A program made the position numbers and the translations under genes. Shown here piece after piece: positions 35,546 to 46,252 of a stretch of 64,000 nucleotides of DNA; the stretch's first letter is position 1, and every line of letters starts with the position of its first letter. Below the pieces are notes generated by a model that was not told where the DNA came from, did no database searches, and saw only the letters and a program-made list of their open reading frames with translations. This DNA comes from Muricea muricata (taxonomy: Eukaryota; Cnidaria; Anthozoa; Malacalcyonacea; Plexauridae). The stretch covers positions 38,155,624 through 38,219,623 of the forward strand of contig OY979716.1 in NCBI GenBank assembly GCA_963855995.1. The letters are read 5' to 3'.

Positions 35546-35721
35546 CAGGGCCGAAACTAAAGCGTTAATTGGGGGGGTGTATATTCATATATTCACGTTC
35601 TGCCCGACGAATTTCTTTTGAAATCAGTTGTCATTACCGTTGATTTCAAAAGAAATTCGTCGGGCAGAACGCGAATATATGAATATGCACCCCCCCAATT
35701 AACGCTTTAGTTTCGGCCCTG
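35546..35721. mobile_element. Palindromic MITE (176 bp) inside the hAT transposase
   Basis: Almost perfect inverted repeat over its whole length, ends CAGGGCCGAAAC...GTTTCGGCCCTG, target duplication GCTGCTGC on both sides (35538-35545 and 35722-35729), perfect. It sits in the last codons of the hAT transposase. The arm homogeneity implies a recent insertion. Interior TATTCATATATTCACGTTC is shared with the 8702 and 63391 copies. Confidence 0.95.
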
Positions 35722-36173
35722 GCTGCTGCATAAACTTTAAGGTGACTAAGCCAATGCTTGAGTTGTTTAATGCGAAAAACATGTATGATTGTGAGGACAA
35801 AGATTAAACTGTTTTTATAGCATGTATATTGTAAATCATTTCTGAATGACAACGACAATTTTGACGTTGAGATCGGACAGAAATACTGATAAATATCCAT
35901 ATTTTTTAAAGTTTTGTTAATAATTGTTAAATATTGTGACATCCAGGTGTTTGTTACTCCATATTTTTCTATGAATAATGCCTCTATTTAATCAACCTGA
36001 TTGGTAATTACTCGACAGAGAAGTCAAAAGTCCTGGGTACGAGCTTGTAATTTGATTCTTTTTGCCTCGAGTTAAAAAATTGGTAATTTGGCCTCTTTTG
36101 GTAGATTTTGGCTACTTTTCCCAGCATATTTGGCTCCGAGCTGCGCAGGAGCCCTACCAACCCTGGAACAAAT

Positions 36174-36710
36174 GATCCCGTTCACTGGTCGTGTTGCTGT
36201 ACGACGGTATGTGCGTGGAAAACCCAATCCAACAGGTCTGAAGAAGTTCTGGATTTTGAAATATTCCAGGGAAAAGATGCTTTCCCTTATGGCAACACGA
36301 TACAGTTGTCCATTGGAGGCTTAGCGGTGCTCTGCCTTACCCAAACAGTCCCACCAAATACCTCTCTGTTTGTTGACAGGTATTTCACAAATGTTACCCT
36401 TCAGGATGCTCTTTTGGAAAAAAAACATCTCAGTCACTGGACTATCATGAAAAACATGATACCAAAGGAAGCGAAACCAATGCTCAAGTCCCCTGAGAGC
36501 ATAAAGAAAGAAGGAAGGGGTTCAATTAACCAAATTGTCCGTGAATACAAAAAGATCTGCATTTTCCAGTTGAAGTTGCTCGGAAGCATGAAGCTGCCCA
36601 CATGCCTTGAATGATGTCTGAAATGAAAAATGCTGCAATATGGCAAATCTCGAGTGATTTGCACAAGATGCAAAGTTTTTTTATGTATTCGTGGATGTTT
36701 TGAAGATTTT
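36174..36710 (+). pseudogene. piggyBac transposase, 3' half
   Basis: Starts with [18 protein letters not shown], shifts frame near 36240 into [20 protein letters not shown], then TSLFVDRYFTNVTLQDALLE with a catalytic-region Asp (FVDRYF), and ends with a Cys-rich tail (RVICTRCKVFLCIRGCFEDFHR). That tail is the usual C terminus of piggyBac transposases. Directly after it, without a terminal repeat or TTAA, the sequence becomes DIRS gag. Confidence 0.82.
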
Positions 36711-36711
36711 C

Positions 36712-37257
36712 ATCGCGGAATATGTTTCCTTATGTTCACCTCAAACTCCAATAACGGAGCTATTATTTGGCGATGATTTACAGGCTCGAATGGCCAGTAT
36801 AAAGGCTGCAAATAAGATTAGTCAGAACACTACAAGTAGCTCGAAATTCACTACAAACATGCGGCGCCCATTTGAGGTCTCGAAAAATCGCTCAGCGAAA
36901 GGGAAATCATTCACACGCAACAGTCACACCAACAGTAAGCCTTTTTTATGGCAATGTCTGGGCAACAACTATTGCCCCTACCCACCAACCGAAGTTGCAA
37001 GCGGGCAAGAAAAAGAACAACCAGTGACCGAAGCTACAAAATTTCTCAATATTTCACAGGTAAATGCTTCGACTGTTAAGATGCTTGCATCATATTTCCA
37101 AAGTAAAGTTGCTTGTTTTAAGGCAGGTAGACTGCAACTATTTTATGATAAATGGGAGAATATAACCTCAGATGTTGAGGTTCTACATATGATATCAGGG
37201 CAAAAGCTTGAATTTTCGAAACAACCATATCAGTTGGACATTCCCTGTACCCTGTGA
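36712..37257 (+). pseudogene. DIRS gag 3' part and start of pol
   Basis: Resumes with SLCSPQTPITELLFGDDLQ, the conserved LFGDDL motif of DIRS gag proteins, then a basic low-complexity stretch and CFKAGRLQLFYDKWENITSD, a pol N-terminal signature. Frames remain open from 36691 to 37257. The 3' end changes frame into the RT. Confidence 0.75.
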
Positions 37258-37790
37258 ATATGAGAAGGGAGAGTATATTTCACCAATTTTTACCACCCTA
37301 AAAAAGGATGGTTCATCAAAGATGATTTTAAACCTAAAAGGCTTAACCAGTTTATCAAATATCGCCATTTTAAAATGGAATCCTTTTCTATCATAGTAAA
37401 CATGGTAAAGCCTAACTGTGTTGTGGCTAGTATAGACTTGAAAAATGCTTAATTATTCAGTGCCTGTTGCAACAGAGCATCAAAAATATCTAAAATTTAT
37501 GTGGGAAGGAAAACTGTATAAATTTGTTTGTTTTTCTAATGGCCTGGCATTTTGCCCCAGGAAATTTACCAAGCTGTTAAAGCCAATTAATTCCCAGTTG
37601 CAGCAGCTTGGACATATATCTGTTAGTCATATAGATGAGTCTTATTTACAAGGTGATTATGATGACTGTGCCAACAATGTTTTAGATACAACAAAGCTGC
37701 TTGATGGTCTCGGGGTTCATTATCCACCCTGATAAATCATCATTTATACCCGACCAAGTAATAACCATTCTTGGGTTTCAAAATCAACTT
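37208..37790 (+). pseudogene. DIRS reverse transcriptase
   Basis: Pieces in three frames: YISPIFTTLKKDGSSKMILNL, then VASIDLKNA and YSVPVATEHQKYLKFMWEG, then FSNGLAFCPRKFTKLLKP, then SHIDESYLQGDYDDC. The catalytic box is normally YxDD; here it reads HIDE, so the second Asp has become Glu. Frame shifts near 37390, 37445 and 37730. Inactive. Confidence 0.8.
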
Positions 37791-38364
37791 GATTTTAATG
37801 AAGGTCTTTCCAACTGCAGAGAAGATACAAAAGATAAAGGCCTCTTGCTTAGAACTGCAACACAGCCCAACTCCTAGTATTTGTCTGGCTGCATCAGTCT
37901 TAGGACTATTACTTTCTAATTTCCCTGCTGCCCAATTTGGCCCATTACACTTCAGAGACCTGGATATGGATAAAACTGAGGCCCTAAAACAAAATTTTGA
38001 TAGACCTATGAAGTTGTCCAAAACATCATGTGCTGATTTGCACTGGTGGGTTAATTCAGCAGATAATTTATTCAAACCTATTGCACTTACCCAACCCAAT
38101 GCAACTCTATTTACTGATCCATCCAGTCAAGGCTGGGTTGGGATTTTAGGTGAAGAAAGAAGTGGGAGTCATTGGACTGCGCTTGAAGCCTTTCACCACA
38201 TAAATTATTTGGAAATGCTTGCCGTTTTCTTTGTTCTTAATGTATTCCAAGCACAATTGGTGGGTAAACATGTGTGTGTCAGGATAGACAACATGACTGC
38301 TGTAGCTGAAATAGGTAAAATGGGTACCAGCTATTTGCGCAAGCGCAACACTCTAGTTTGCTAG
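37771..38364 (+). pseudogene. DIRS RNase H domain
   Basis: TLFTDPSSQGWVGILGEER, NYLEMLAVFFVLNVFQ and VCVRIDNMTAVAEIGKMG give the D, E and D of RNase H in order. A TAG at 38362 ends this frame; further homologous sequence is in other frames. Confidence 0.8.
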
Positions 38365-38513
38365 ATTTGGGATTGGTGTATTGGGCATGATATATTTTTT
38401 ACTACAACAAATATTCCAGGCATCGAGAATGAGACAGGAGATGCTGAATCTAGAAGCCCTTGAAAGAAACTGAAGGGGCTTGAGATCAAAAAATATTTCA
38501 ACAGGGTACCCCG

Positions 38514-38830
38514 TTGTTGAATGTGAATCTGGTTATTGATTTATTTGCATCTCGTTTGAATTATAAAGTTAAACCTTTTATTGCATATCAACCTGACCCT
38601 GAAACAAAAGCAGTTAATGCATTTACATTTTCCTGGAAACCATATTTATTTTATGTCTTTCCTCCATTTAGCATAATACTTTTAGTACTACAGAAAGTTC
38701 GAGAAGAGGAGAGCACAAGGTTGGTTGTTGTTCCAAAATGGCCGGCACAGCCTTGGTGGCCGTACCTGATGCGGATGGTAATCGAGGACCCAGTAATCCT
38801 CCTCAACAAGGAGAACACTGTCTACATACC
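38514..38830 (+). pseudogene. DIRS post-RNase H conserved block
   Basis: LVIDLFASRLNYKVKPFIAY and FSWKPYLFYVFPPFSIILLV, then LVVVPKWPAQPWWPYL. This block (DLFASR...YAFPPF...PxWPxQPWWP) lies between RNase H and recombinase in DIRS elements. Confidence 0.75.
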
Positions 38831-39012
38831 AAGCAAACCAGACCTGATCCATCCTCTTTACCTCAAGTTAACGTTACTGATGTGTCATATTTCAAAACAA
38901 AGGACTTTCGGAAAGGGCTTTATTTGTTATCTCGCCCCCATGGAGGAAAAGTACACAAAGACAATATATCCCATACCTCAACAAGTGGGGTTGGCACTGC
39001 CGTTCAAGATCA

Positions 39013-39835
39013 TTGGATCCCCTTTCAGCAACTGTAGAAAAAGTGAATTTTTTAGCTATACTCTACAATGAAGGAATTGGCTATAGTGCATTGAATATGG
39101 CCCAAAGTGCCTTATCAACTGTCTTTACGCTCCAAAACAATCAGACTTTTGGAACCCATCCACTAGTAACTCGTTTCCTGAAACGAGTTTTTGAGACTAG
39201 ACCTTCATTACCCCATTATCCTGAAACTTGGGATGTTAATGTTGTATTGGATTACATAGCTGGTCTGGGTCAGCCAGAGGATCAGGATCTCAAAATGTTG
39301 TCTTATAAAATTGTTATGTTGCTAGCTTTATTAACAGGCCAATGTTGCCAAACCCTGCATGCACTAGATATAACAAACATAGATTTAAATGCGGAAAAGT
39401 GTACTTTTCTTATTATGTCATTACTGAAAACATCTTGCCATGGTAAACACCTAGCATCGATTGAAGCTCAGTCATACAAGTCCAACAGGAAACTATGCCC
39501 AGTTTTGCACATAGAAGAGTATGTCAAACGAACGGCGGATTTGCGGGGCAATTAGCGTAGACTTTTCACCAGTCACCAGAAACCCCATAAAGAGATTTCA
39601 GAAGACACTCTTAGTCATTGGCTCAAAAACACCTTGGACCTAGCAGGAGTGAACACTGCAAAATTCAGTGCTCACAGTACTCGGGCAGCCACAACATCGG
39701 CAGCAAAGGCTATGAACATGCCTATTGACTTTATCATGCAGAGTGCGCAGGGTGGACACAAGAATCCACGTTCGAGAAATACTATCACAAACCAGTGTTA
39801 GCTTGAGAAAATTTTGGTACTTTTTTGTTAAATAA
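39013..39835 (+). pseudogene. DIRS tyrosine recombinase
   Basis: A long frame (39013-39555) contains VNVVLDYIAGLGQ and LKMLSYKIVMLLALLTGQCC. The following frame has SAHSTRAATTSAAKAMNMP, the HxxR motif of tyrosine recombinases; near 39750 another shift brings the catalytic tyrosine region (WTQESTFEKYYHKPV). The recombinase normally inserts the circular cDNA; here it is broken by shifts near 39555 and 39750. Confidence 0.82.
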
Positions 39836-39956
39836 TAAAGGCAAATATGAACAATTGCCCAAATCTTTCAAGGGCATATGTTATGGTGTTTAATATATTA
39901 ATTACAAACTGATGTCATGTTTCAACTACTGTGTACTCGTACTTCTTTAAAATTTC

Positions 39957-40009
39957 ATATTACATCATATGACTTTGTAGCGACCAAGAGCAATGACGAA
40001 ACAGAATTC
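39957..40009. repeat. DIRS right inverted terminal repeat
   Basis: Reverse complement of 32031-32083 with three differences over 53 bp. Confidence 0.9.
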
Positions 40010-40025
40010 AAAAATTAAATGAAAC

Positions 40026-40102
40026 TTACCTGAGTTGAAGTTTGATTTGGATTCTGTGAGTTATTGGTCGGGAGCGAAGGAGTCGTACTTCAACTTAGGT
40101 AA
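40026..40102. repeat. Inverted repeat flanking DIRS right end
   Basis: TTACCTGAGTTGAAGT (40026-40041) and ACTTCAACTTAGGTAA (40087-40102) face each other around a 45-bp spacer rich in GAGTTATTGGTCGGGAGC. DIRS ends fold back through such complementary regions; this may be part of the terminal repeat, but the left end lacks a matching stretch. Confidence 0.6.
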
Positions 40103-41701
40103 CTTTCGTTTGATTTTTAAATTATTTGGCATCCAATACAGTAAAACAATGTAAGGCAGGGCTGAGATATGGTCTGCAAAACTAGTTATTACATAGTATT
40201 TGTATATCATTACTGTACCTCTATTGGAGTCCCAACGGACAAGTTAGATGTTAAAGTGTATTGGGAACTCTTTCGTTGGACATCAGGTGATTGCTTTTCT
40301 ATAACAGCAGGATTCAGGTTGGTAGAGTGTGGTGGCAAGATTTATATTTAATAATATACAAGATAAATCAATTACAAGATGAAAATTTTAGAATATGCCT
40401 CACTTTTTCTTTTACTCCGCTCCTCTTTCCCCTGCAACATCATCAGGACAGTGTTTGCTTTCACAAATGGCAGATAATCATTGTCTATCTCAGTCCTGTC
40501 TTCTTCTAATACTATTTTAAAATTTTCTTTGTACTCTAACCCCAGTTTAGTGCATCCTGTTATAAATAAAAGAGTGTATAACCGTGTAGAATTTTAAAAC
40601 TGGATATTTTTTGCCAAAGTTTAAACAAAATTTTGTGTTTAAACCTAAAAACAAATCCTACCTTTTTGAATTATATCAACAATTGAATTACTCACAACTG
40701 TTATTTTTTTTATCATTTTACATTTTTTTTTTTGAATGGCTTAACCTAAATATACAAAATAACATGAATATCAATTCCTCACGTTTCCAAAGATATAAAA
40801 ATGAATAATTATCATTAATTACTAGAATAGCAACTGCAAAAGGCGATGGATTTAAATAACAATACCTCTTTCGCTGTTCCTGTAATTTCCGCCATATTAA
40901 AGCATGTGAACTGCTGCTGAACCAAGCCTCTTCAAATTCCTTTGTACTTTTAGCCTGCATAGCAGCCAGTCAATTTTAAGGAGGGAGAAAGGTTTCAGGC
41001 TGCTACGCTCGAAATCGCGATCGATCAAATTCCCAACCTTTCCCCACCTTGTGGGCATAACATTCAAATGACCCCCGTCTCGGGCATTCTCGTGTGAGCA
41101 AATTTATGACGTTAAATACAACATCGCCTATCAAATCCCCTATTGCCCTCCCTCCCACTTAACATTGATAGGTGCATTACTATTAAGGTCAATTCCATAA
41201 CTTTGTATCATGGTATTTAAAAGTCCTCTGCCCAGAGCTTGTCTTGAAAATGGGAATGTCTAAGTTATTTCTGTTTTGCGATCATGAAAACTGGAACCGG
41301 TGGAAAATGTTTTTCTGAGATATTCCATGGCCAGGCTATTGATGCATTTAAACATTTCCAATAAGTGTCTATAGCTTATATGATCTTTTAGCGAAAGGCC
41401 AACTCAATTGTTGCAAATAAGGAGTATTTTTGAATGTTTAATGTTAACCAAATTTACATCTCACAGTCAAAAAGACTATGAACACTACGAATAAATAATT
41501 ACATATTACTAAATCCAAATATCAATATTACAATATTAACTATTTATAAAATTATCTTTTAGCTTCTGAGCATAGTGACTTATAAAGGAGTTCTTAAAAC
41601 AGTTTGTCTTAAAAGCAGGTAAAATTTTTTGGATTGAGATTCAAATTCATTGTTATTATTGGATGATAATAGGTTGAATAGTGGATGATTATTGTTCTTG
41701 C
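40103..41701. other. Intergenic stretch, nothing recognised
   Basis: No supported gene. Short frames here consist of low-complexity F/K-rich sequence. Confidence 0.4.
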
Positions 41702-42842
41702 TTATATATTAGAATAATGTTTTACATAATGTCTCTGTTCTCTCGTACAGGGTTGGCATTTCGCCTTTTCTAAGGCTTCCTCATCACTTGATTCAGAAAA
41801 TAACAATTGGAAAGCTCGTTTTTGTATTCTTACAATCTGGTGTGATAGGTAATCTGGTAAGCTACTATAGAATACTTGACATACATATTCTAACAAAGAT
41901 CTGATACATGAACAGTAAAATTTCAATAGAGAATCAACACCAGATTGCTTCAATACTTTCAATAAATTTAACTCGTTGTAATCTGGCACGTAGGAATTCA
42001 ATCAGCCAATTAACAACACATGATTCTATTTCTAAACAAAAACGTTTACCAATTAAAGTTCTATGATCCACAATATCAAAGGCTTTCTTATAATCCAACA
42101 GTGCAATTTGTACACATGAGCTTGTTCCATCCATAGCCTCTAACCAATTATGCAACGTCGAATTGAGAGAGGTGGTGCACGAATCAGGGATAAACCCAAA
42201 TTGTTTAGGGTTAATGACTTTCAGCATGGTTGGTTTTATTTCTTGTTCAATAATGCACGCCTCAGCTATTTTTGATAGTGCAGATGTTAGCAAAATGGGT
42301 CACAATTAAAGGCCTCAACTGTTGATCCCTTTAGGGGTGGTGTTACATTGGCCAATTCCCATGCCTTAGGAACTTTACATTCACAAAACGACAAATTACC
42401 GTAATCTCTCTATTTAGCTCCCCCTTTCAAATAAGCCACCCTCCTTTTGAGTAAAAAAATTAAATAAGCCCCCCTCTCTAATAATCCCCCCCCCCCTAAA
42501 TGTTGTTGTTATATGATGTATACTGTGTAATGATTGAGTTTATTACAGTTCAAAGAGAATCTCCTTTTTAAATGAATAATTAAGCCCCCCTCTAACGGTC
42601 CTGAAATGAATAAGCCCCCCTCTAACGGTCCTGAAATGAATAAGCCCCTGGAGGACTAAATAAAGAGAATACGGTAATGATGTCAGTAATTGCAGGTGCT
42701 AAAATATCAGAAAACGTTTTAGTACCCAAATTGGCATATTATCTGGCCACCAGCCTTCTATGTAATTTACCCTGTTGGAGTTTTTTAATCATTAACTCTT
42801 CAATAACAGTAATGCTTTCATGATCATCATCAGGGAGATGGT
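41702..42842 (-). pseudogene. Non-LTR retrotransposon RT (ORF2 remnant)
   Basis: On the minus strand: (about 42840-42677) LHRRLVARxxNMPIWVLK; then, after the MITE, SFCECKVPKAWELANVTP, LTSALSKIAEACIIEQEIKP, MLKVINPKQFGFIPDSCTT and VQIALLDYKKAFDIVDHRTL, which is RT motif A with its Asp. The frame then runs into the far C-terminal segment LLEYVCQVFYSSLPDYLS and IVRIQKRAFQLLFSES, so the FADD region is deleted. Order and strand match ORF1 at 43291-44018. Confidence 0.75.
42399..42674. mobile_element. TA-flanked MITE inserted in the non-LTR ORF2
   Basis: Ends CCGTAATCTCTCTATTTAG...CTAAATAAAGAGAATACGG with TA on each side (42397-42398 and 42675-42676), so Tc1/mariner type. The interior has C-tracts and a direct repeat of AATAAGCCCCCCTCTAACGG. 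It splits RT coding sequence that continues on both sides. Confidence 0.85.
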
Positions 42843-43290
42843 TTGCTTAATTGCTGCACTTTGCTGTGACAAAAGAGATGAACTTATTCACACCACGTAA
42901 TTTTTTATGAGGATCATTTCTGCCTGGAGTGCGAGTATCTGAGGTGCGCTTGAATTTGGACAAACATTTAAAAACATTCTAGATACTGAACATTTTAAAG
43001 GACATTGGCAACAAAAAAATTTATTAGCTATTTTAAAAGTGTTACGATAACTTATAATAGGTGTGATAACAATTCGCTATCAAAATCCTCTATTCATGAG
43101 TTATGTGAATTTCAATTTTTAAATTTGTTGCAATTTTGAATCAATTTCTCACAAATTATTTGTGAGCTAAATTGGTAGATGTGACGTCATAGGATGAGTT
43201 TCCGAAGGACAACAAATTATTAAGACCTGTAAATATGATAATTGTATTGTTTAGGATTGACCAGGTTGTTTGTCCTTTATTATTAACTTG

Positions 43291-44018
43291 TCAAGGACGA
43301 AATAAGCAATCTTTAACCTCATGTTTTGCTTGCCTCAGCAAGGGCAATTGCTCTCTTCGCTTAGCCGTTGTCCCTTCAGCTACATCTTCATTCACAAAGA
43401 TTACCCGACGGTTTACATATTCTAGCTGCTTAAGAATATTTTCCTTTTCTTTCCAATCATACAGTCTGCATACAAATGGTCTTAGACTATTTCTAGGTGA
43501 CTCGACTGAGTGCGTTAGACGATCAACACGATGTGCTTTTTCGATAAGCAGTTCAAAAGCCAGTCCAAGGTTTTCTTTCAAAATTTATTGACCCAGCCTT
43601 CAGGTTCTTCCCATGTCTGGTGTTGTTTTTTATCATATTATTTCAGTTATTCGGAGGTTATTACGTCTGCTTAGATTTTCCAGGTCAATAGTTTTGTTAC
43701 AGCACATGTCAAGCGACGTCTTAATGTCTTCAATTTGATTATCAGTTGACTGAATCGCGACGATGTTCTTGCCTAGCAATATCTTTTGGCAGTCAATATC
43801 TTTCTGTGAATATTGTAGACTGTATTTCAGATCAGCTACTTCTTTAACCAAGCTGTCTACTCTGTGTGTAGTCACACCTATCAAGGACTCGATCATTGAC
43901 TTAAAAGCACTTTCTTGTTATGCCATTAATGCTTTCACAATTGACAATGATATATACTCCTCTTGATCGTCATCTGATGTTGCAGGGTTTTGCTTTAGAT
44001 TTAGCCTTTGGAGGCATT
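43291..44018 (-). pseudogene. Non-LTR retrotransposon ORF1
   Basis: ATG at 44018 (MPPKAKSKAKP) is followed by a stop, then a heptad-rich coiled coil (THRVDSLVKEVADLKYSLQ) ending in IDLENLSRRNNLRI, the start of an RRM-like domain. After a shift near 43620 follow IEKAHRVDRLTH, SLRPFVCRLYDWKEKENILKQ and VIFVNEDVAEGTTAKRREQ. This coiled-coil plus RRM plus C-terminal layout is the L1-type ORF1 (transposase_22) protein, an RNA-binding chaperone. It pairs with the RT remnant downstream on the same strand. Confidence 0.75.
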
Positions 44019-44096
44019 ATATGACTCAATTTTACAAATTTTTATAGAGTCTTGTTACGTCATCTTATATATATATATACAATACTAATTGACATA

Positions 44097-45070
44097 CAGG
44101 GGGTTGCCAAAAAAAAAGAGCCCCCTTTAAAAATGGCTTACTTGGTTTGTAATGACTATAAAAAAGGAGAATGTTAACAAAAGTTGTGTATTTGTACTTG
44201 CATATGTACCAGTGTGTAAGTACAAACAATAATTGCAATTCTTACTCAAATGTTTGAAAAACAGGTGCATTTGTTTAGTTTTTAAAATAAATTCAAAATG
44301 GTGGTTTTAAATCGGAAACTTGCAAATGTAGTTGAATTATTTCTTCAGCACGTGTCTTCTGTGCATTAATAGTTCGTAAATGACAAGGTAGAATGAGTGG
44401 ATAAATGTATGCAAATTATTACTTCCAGGCGGAAATTATTTTGTAGCTTTTTCCCAACTATGAGGTAGATTTTTACTTTAAAATCCCTAATCCAGAAACC
44501 AGAAACCAAATGTTGATGACTGTTTGCTTCAAGGCCAAGATTTTTTTGTTAACACAGCATTTGGATTACACTGTGTCAACATCAGCTTCTGATACATCAT
44601 ACGGTAGGTCAACCAACTGACTAAAACATAAAGTAAGTGTGGCCTTGGAGTTCACTTTGCCAATAAGAGAAGCACCTGCCTAATTGAATCGCATTCTAGT
44701 GGCGCATTCTTGTAAAAACACCATTGTATACATGAAATAATTACATTACCTATAATGCTACAATGTGCTTTCACATTTCAACCCACATTACTGAGTAATT
44801 TTTAAATATTTAAGCATATTTTTGGCAAAGATTTTAATCATATTGCTGAATTTTAGGTTCAAAATCGCCATCTTTAATTTGGTTTAAAACTCATTAAATG
44901 GATCTGTTAATAAATATTTAACTAAGAATTGCAATTAATGCTTGTTCTCACACACAGGTACCTATGCAAGTACGAAAACGCAACTTTTGTTTTCATTCTC
45001 CTTATTCATAGTCATTATAAACCAGGTAAGCCATTTTTGAAGGGGGGTCCTTTTTTTTGGAAACTCCCTG
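44097..45070. mobile_element. Mariner-type element (974 bp) with ~165-bp inverted repeats
   Basis: Left end CAGGGGGTTGCCAAAAAAAAAG, right end (complement) CAGGGAGTTTCCAAAAAAAAGG. Similarity of the arms extends about 165 bp (ATGGCTTACYTGGTTTRTAATG, GTACTTGCATAKGTACC). TA flanks both sides (44095-44096 and 45071-45072). No transposase frame lies inside, so it is non-autonomous or deleted. Confidence 0.88.
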
Positions 45071-45425
45071 TATACTGTTCAACACTGATTTGGTAAGTCC
45101 CTATTCAGGAACCAAATCTAACATGTGGTACAGCTGTTAATGGAGTACTGGGTGTCAAAAAAAAAGTATCCGTGTCAATATAATGTAAAAGCTACACCAG
45201 CAATGGCTTTCAAATAAGTTTTATAGTATTAGGAATACACTGACTTAAATTTTGGTATAGGGCGCTTAAACTTCATTCAATATTGAACGAGATATTAATG
45301 TTTTAAGCTGAGGTTCGGTTCAAAATTGGCAAAAAAAATTGACTAAATCGGCCTATTAAATTTATTTGAAGGCATTTGCTATATTTCCATGAGTATTGAG
45401 AATTTTGAAGAAGCTACCTTTAATC

Positions 45426-45662
45426 TCAGGGCAATTCGGCCGCTTCAATTTCCTGATCTAGCAATTTGCAGCTTGATTCTTTAGGGTTATTTGAAGCAAA
45501 AAATCTGCAACGTCCCGCATGAGTACCAGCCAATGAATTTTAGACAGCTCCATCAGGCAATTATTTTAGCATGCCAAAGACTGCATGCACAAATAATCCA
45601 GAACTCTCTTGATGGCATGGTTAACAGAACACCACGTTGTATATATGTTCAAGTTCAGCTTT
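45426..45662 (+). pseudogene. Mariner-type transposase C-terminal remnant
   Basis: RPLQFPDLAICSLIL, stop, GYLKQKICNVPHEYQPMNFR corresponds to the mariner signature SPDLxxxDFFLWGYLK; the TAG replaces the Trp of LWGYLK. The remaining QLHQAIILACQRL...NSLDGMVNRTPRCI is the usual C-terminal tail. Upstream, GGGTGTCAAAAAAAAAGTAT near 45150 looks like a mariner left end, suggesting an internally deleted copy that the minus-strand LINE later entered. Confidence 0.65.
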
Positions 45663-45898
45663 TTCAGATGAGTAAATCATAGATAGATAGATAGATAGAT
45701 AGAGAACTTTATTTACCCATGCTGACCCTGTCAACCGAAGCTGATTCCACAGGGGGCGTGTAACAAGAAAATTACAAAAGTAGAAAAGAAATTACAGGAT
45801 AGTATGAACAAAAATTGTTAACTTATTTACAAATAGCAGAAAAATAGGTAAAAGATTACAATAGTTTATAGATTACGCTATGTACAAGTGGTTTTACT

Positions 45899-46252
45899 TT
45901 AGAATGTGTGAGTAGCAATTTTATTTTGAAAGCATGATAAGGATTTGCTTTCTCTAATTTCTTTTGGAATGGAGTTCCATAGTTTAGCACCATCGTACAT
46001 AAAACTATTTTTCATACTATTGGTGCGTGGTTGTGGTAAACAAAGGCTACCAGAAATATTTCTTAGATTATATTTTGTCGTTTCATTTTTACAGTGAAAG
46101 AGCTTTGTAAGAGATTCAGGGCCTATATTGTTTAGGGTTTTGTACATCATTCTTGCTTTTGCTTTTTTTCTCGTGATATCAAGTGGCTCCCAGCCTAAGA
46201 CATGCAAAGCAACAGAATGATCTACATCATTGCTCATGCTAGAAATAATCGA
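45899..46252 (-). pseudogene. Non-LTR ORF2 C-terminal tail (shifted frame)
   Basis: SMSNDVDHSVALHVLGWEPL, ITRKKAKARMMYKTLNNIGP and YDGAKLWNSIPKEIRESKSL are the usual C-terminal tail of this class of ORF2. It continues the 46234-48076 protein after a 1-nt shift. It ends at 45899 and about 200 bp of 3' UTR precede the microsatellite tail. Confidence 0.85.

Larger units (their letters stand above)
33898..36165. mobile_element. hAT transposon (2268 bp) inserted in piggyBac transposase
   Basis: Ends CAGGGTTGGTAG...CTACCAACCCTG, with target duplication GAACAAAT at 33890-33897 and 36166-36173 (perfect). Subterminal GGCC/GCCAAA-rich repeats match the small element at 7062-7544. Removing the element and one copy of the duplication would rejoin the VDEQ and MIPFTGR codons of the piggyBac frame, so the insertion point is exact. 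It carries a decayed transposase, itself cut by a MITE. Confidence 0.95.
32031..40102 (+). mobile_element. DIRS-type tyrosine-recombinase retrotransposon, with nested insertions
   Basis: Gag-like protein, reverse transcriptase, RNase H, a characteristic C-terminal block and a tyrosine recombinase, in DIRS order, between inverted repeats at 32031-32083 and 39957-40009. DIRS elements use inverted rather than direct terminal repeats and integrate via the recombinase without target duplication. The gag is split by a piggyBac transposase (about 32720-36710), which itself contains a hAT element. Multiple stops and frameshifts make it inactive. The right boundary may include the hairpin region 40026-40102. 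Confidence 0.88.

Noticed and set aside
35646-35942. Minus-strand 98-codon frame across the MITE and hAT 3' end
   Set aside because: It spans a palindromic MITE border and has no recognisable motif.
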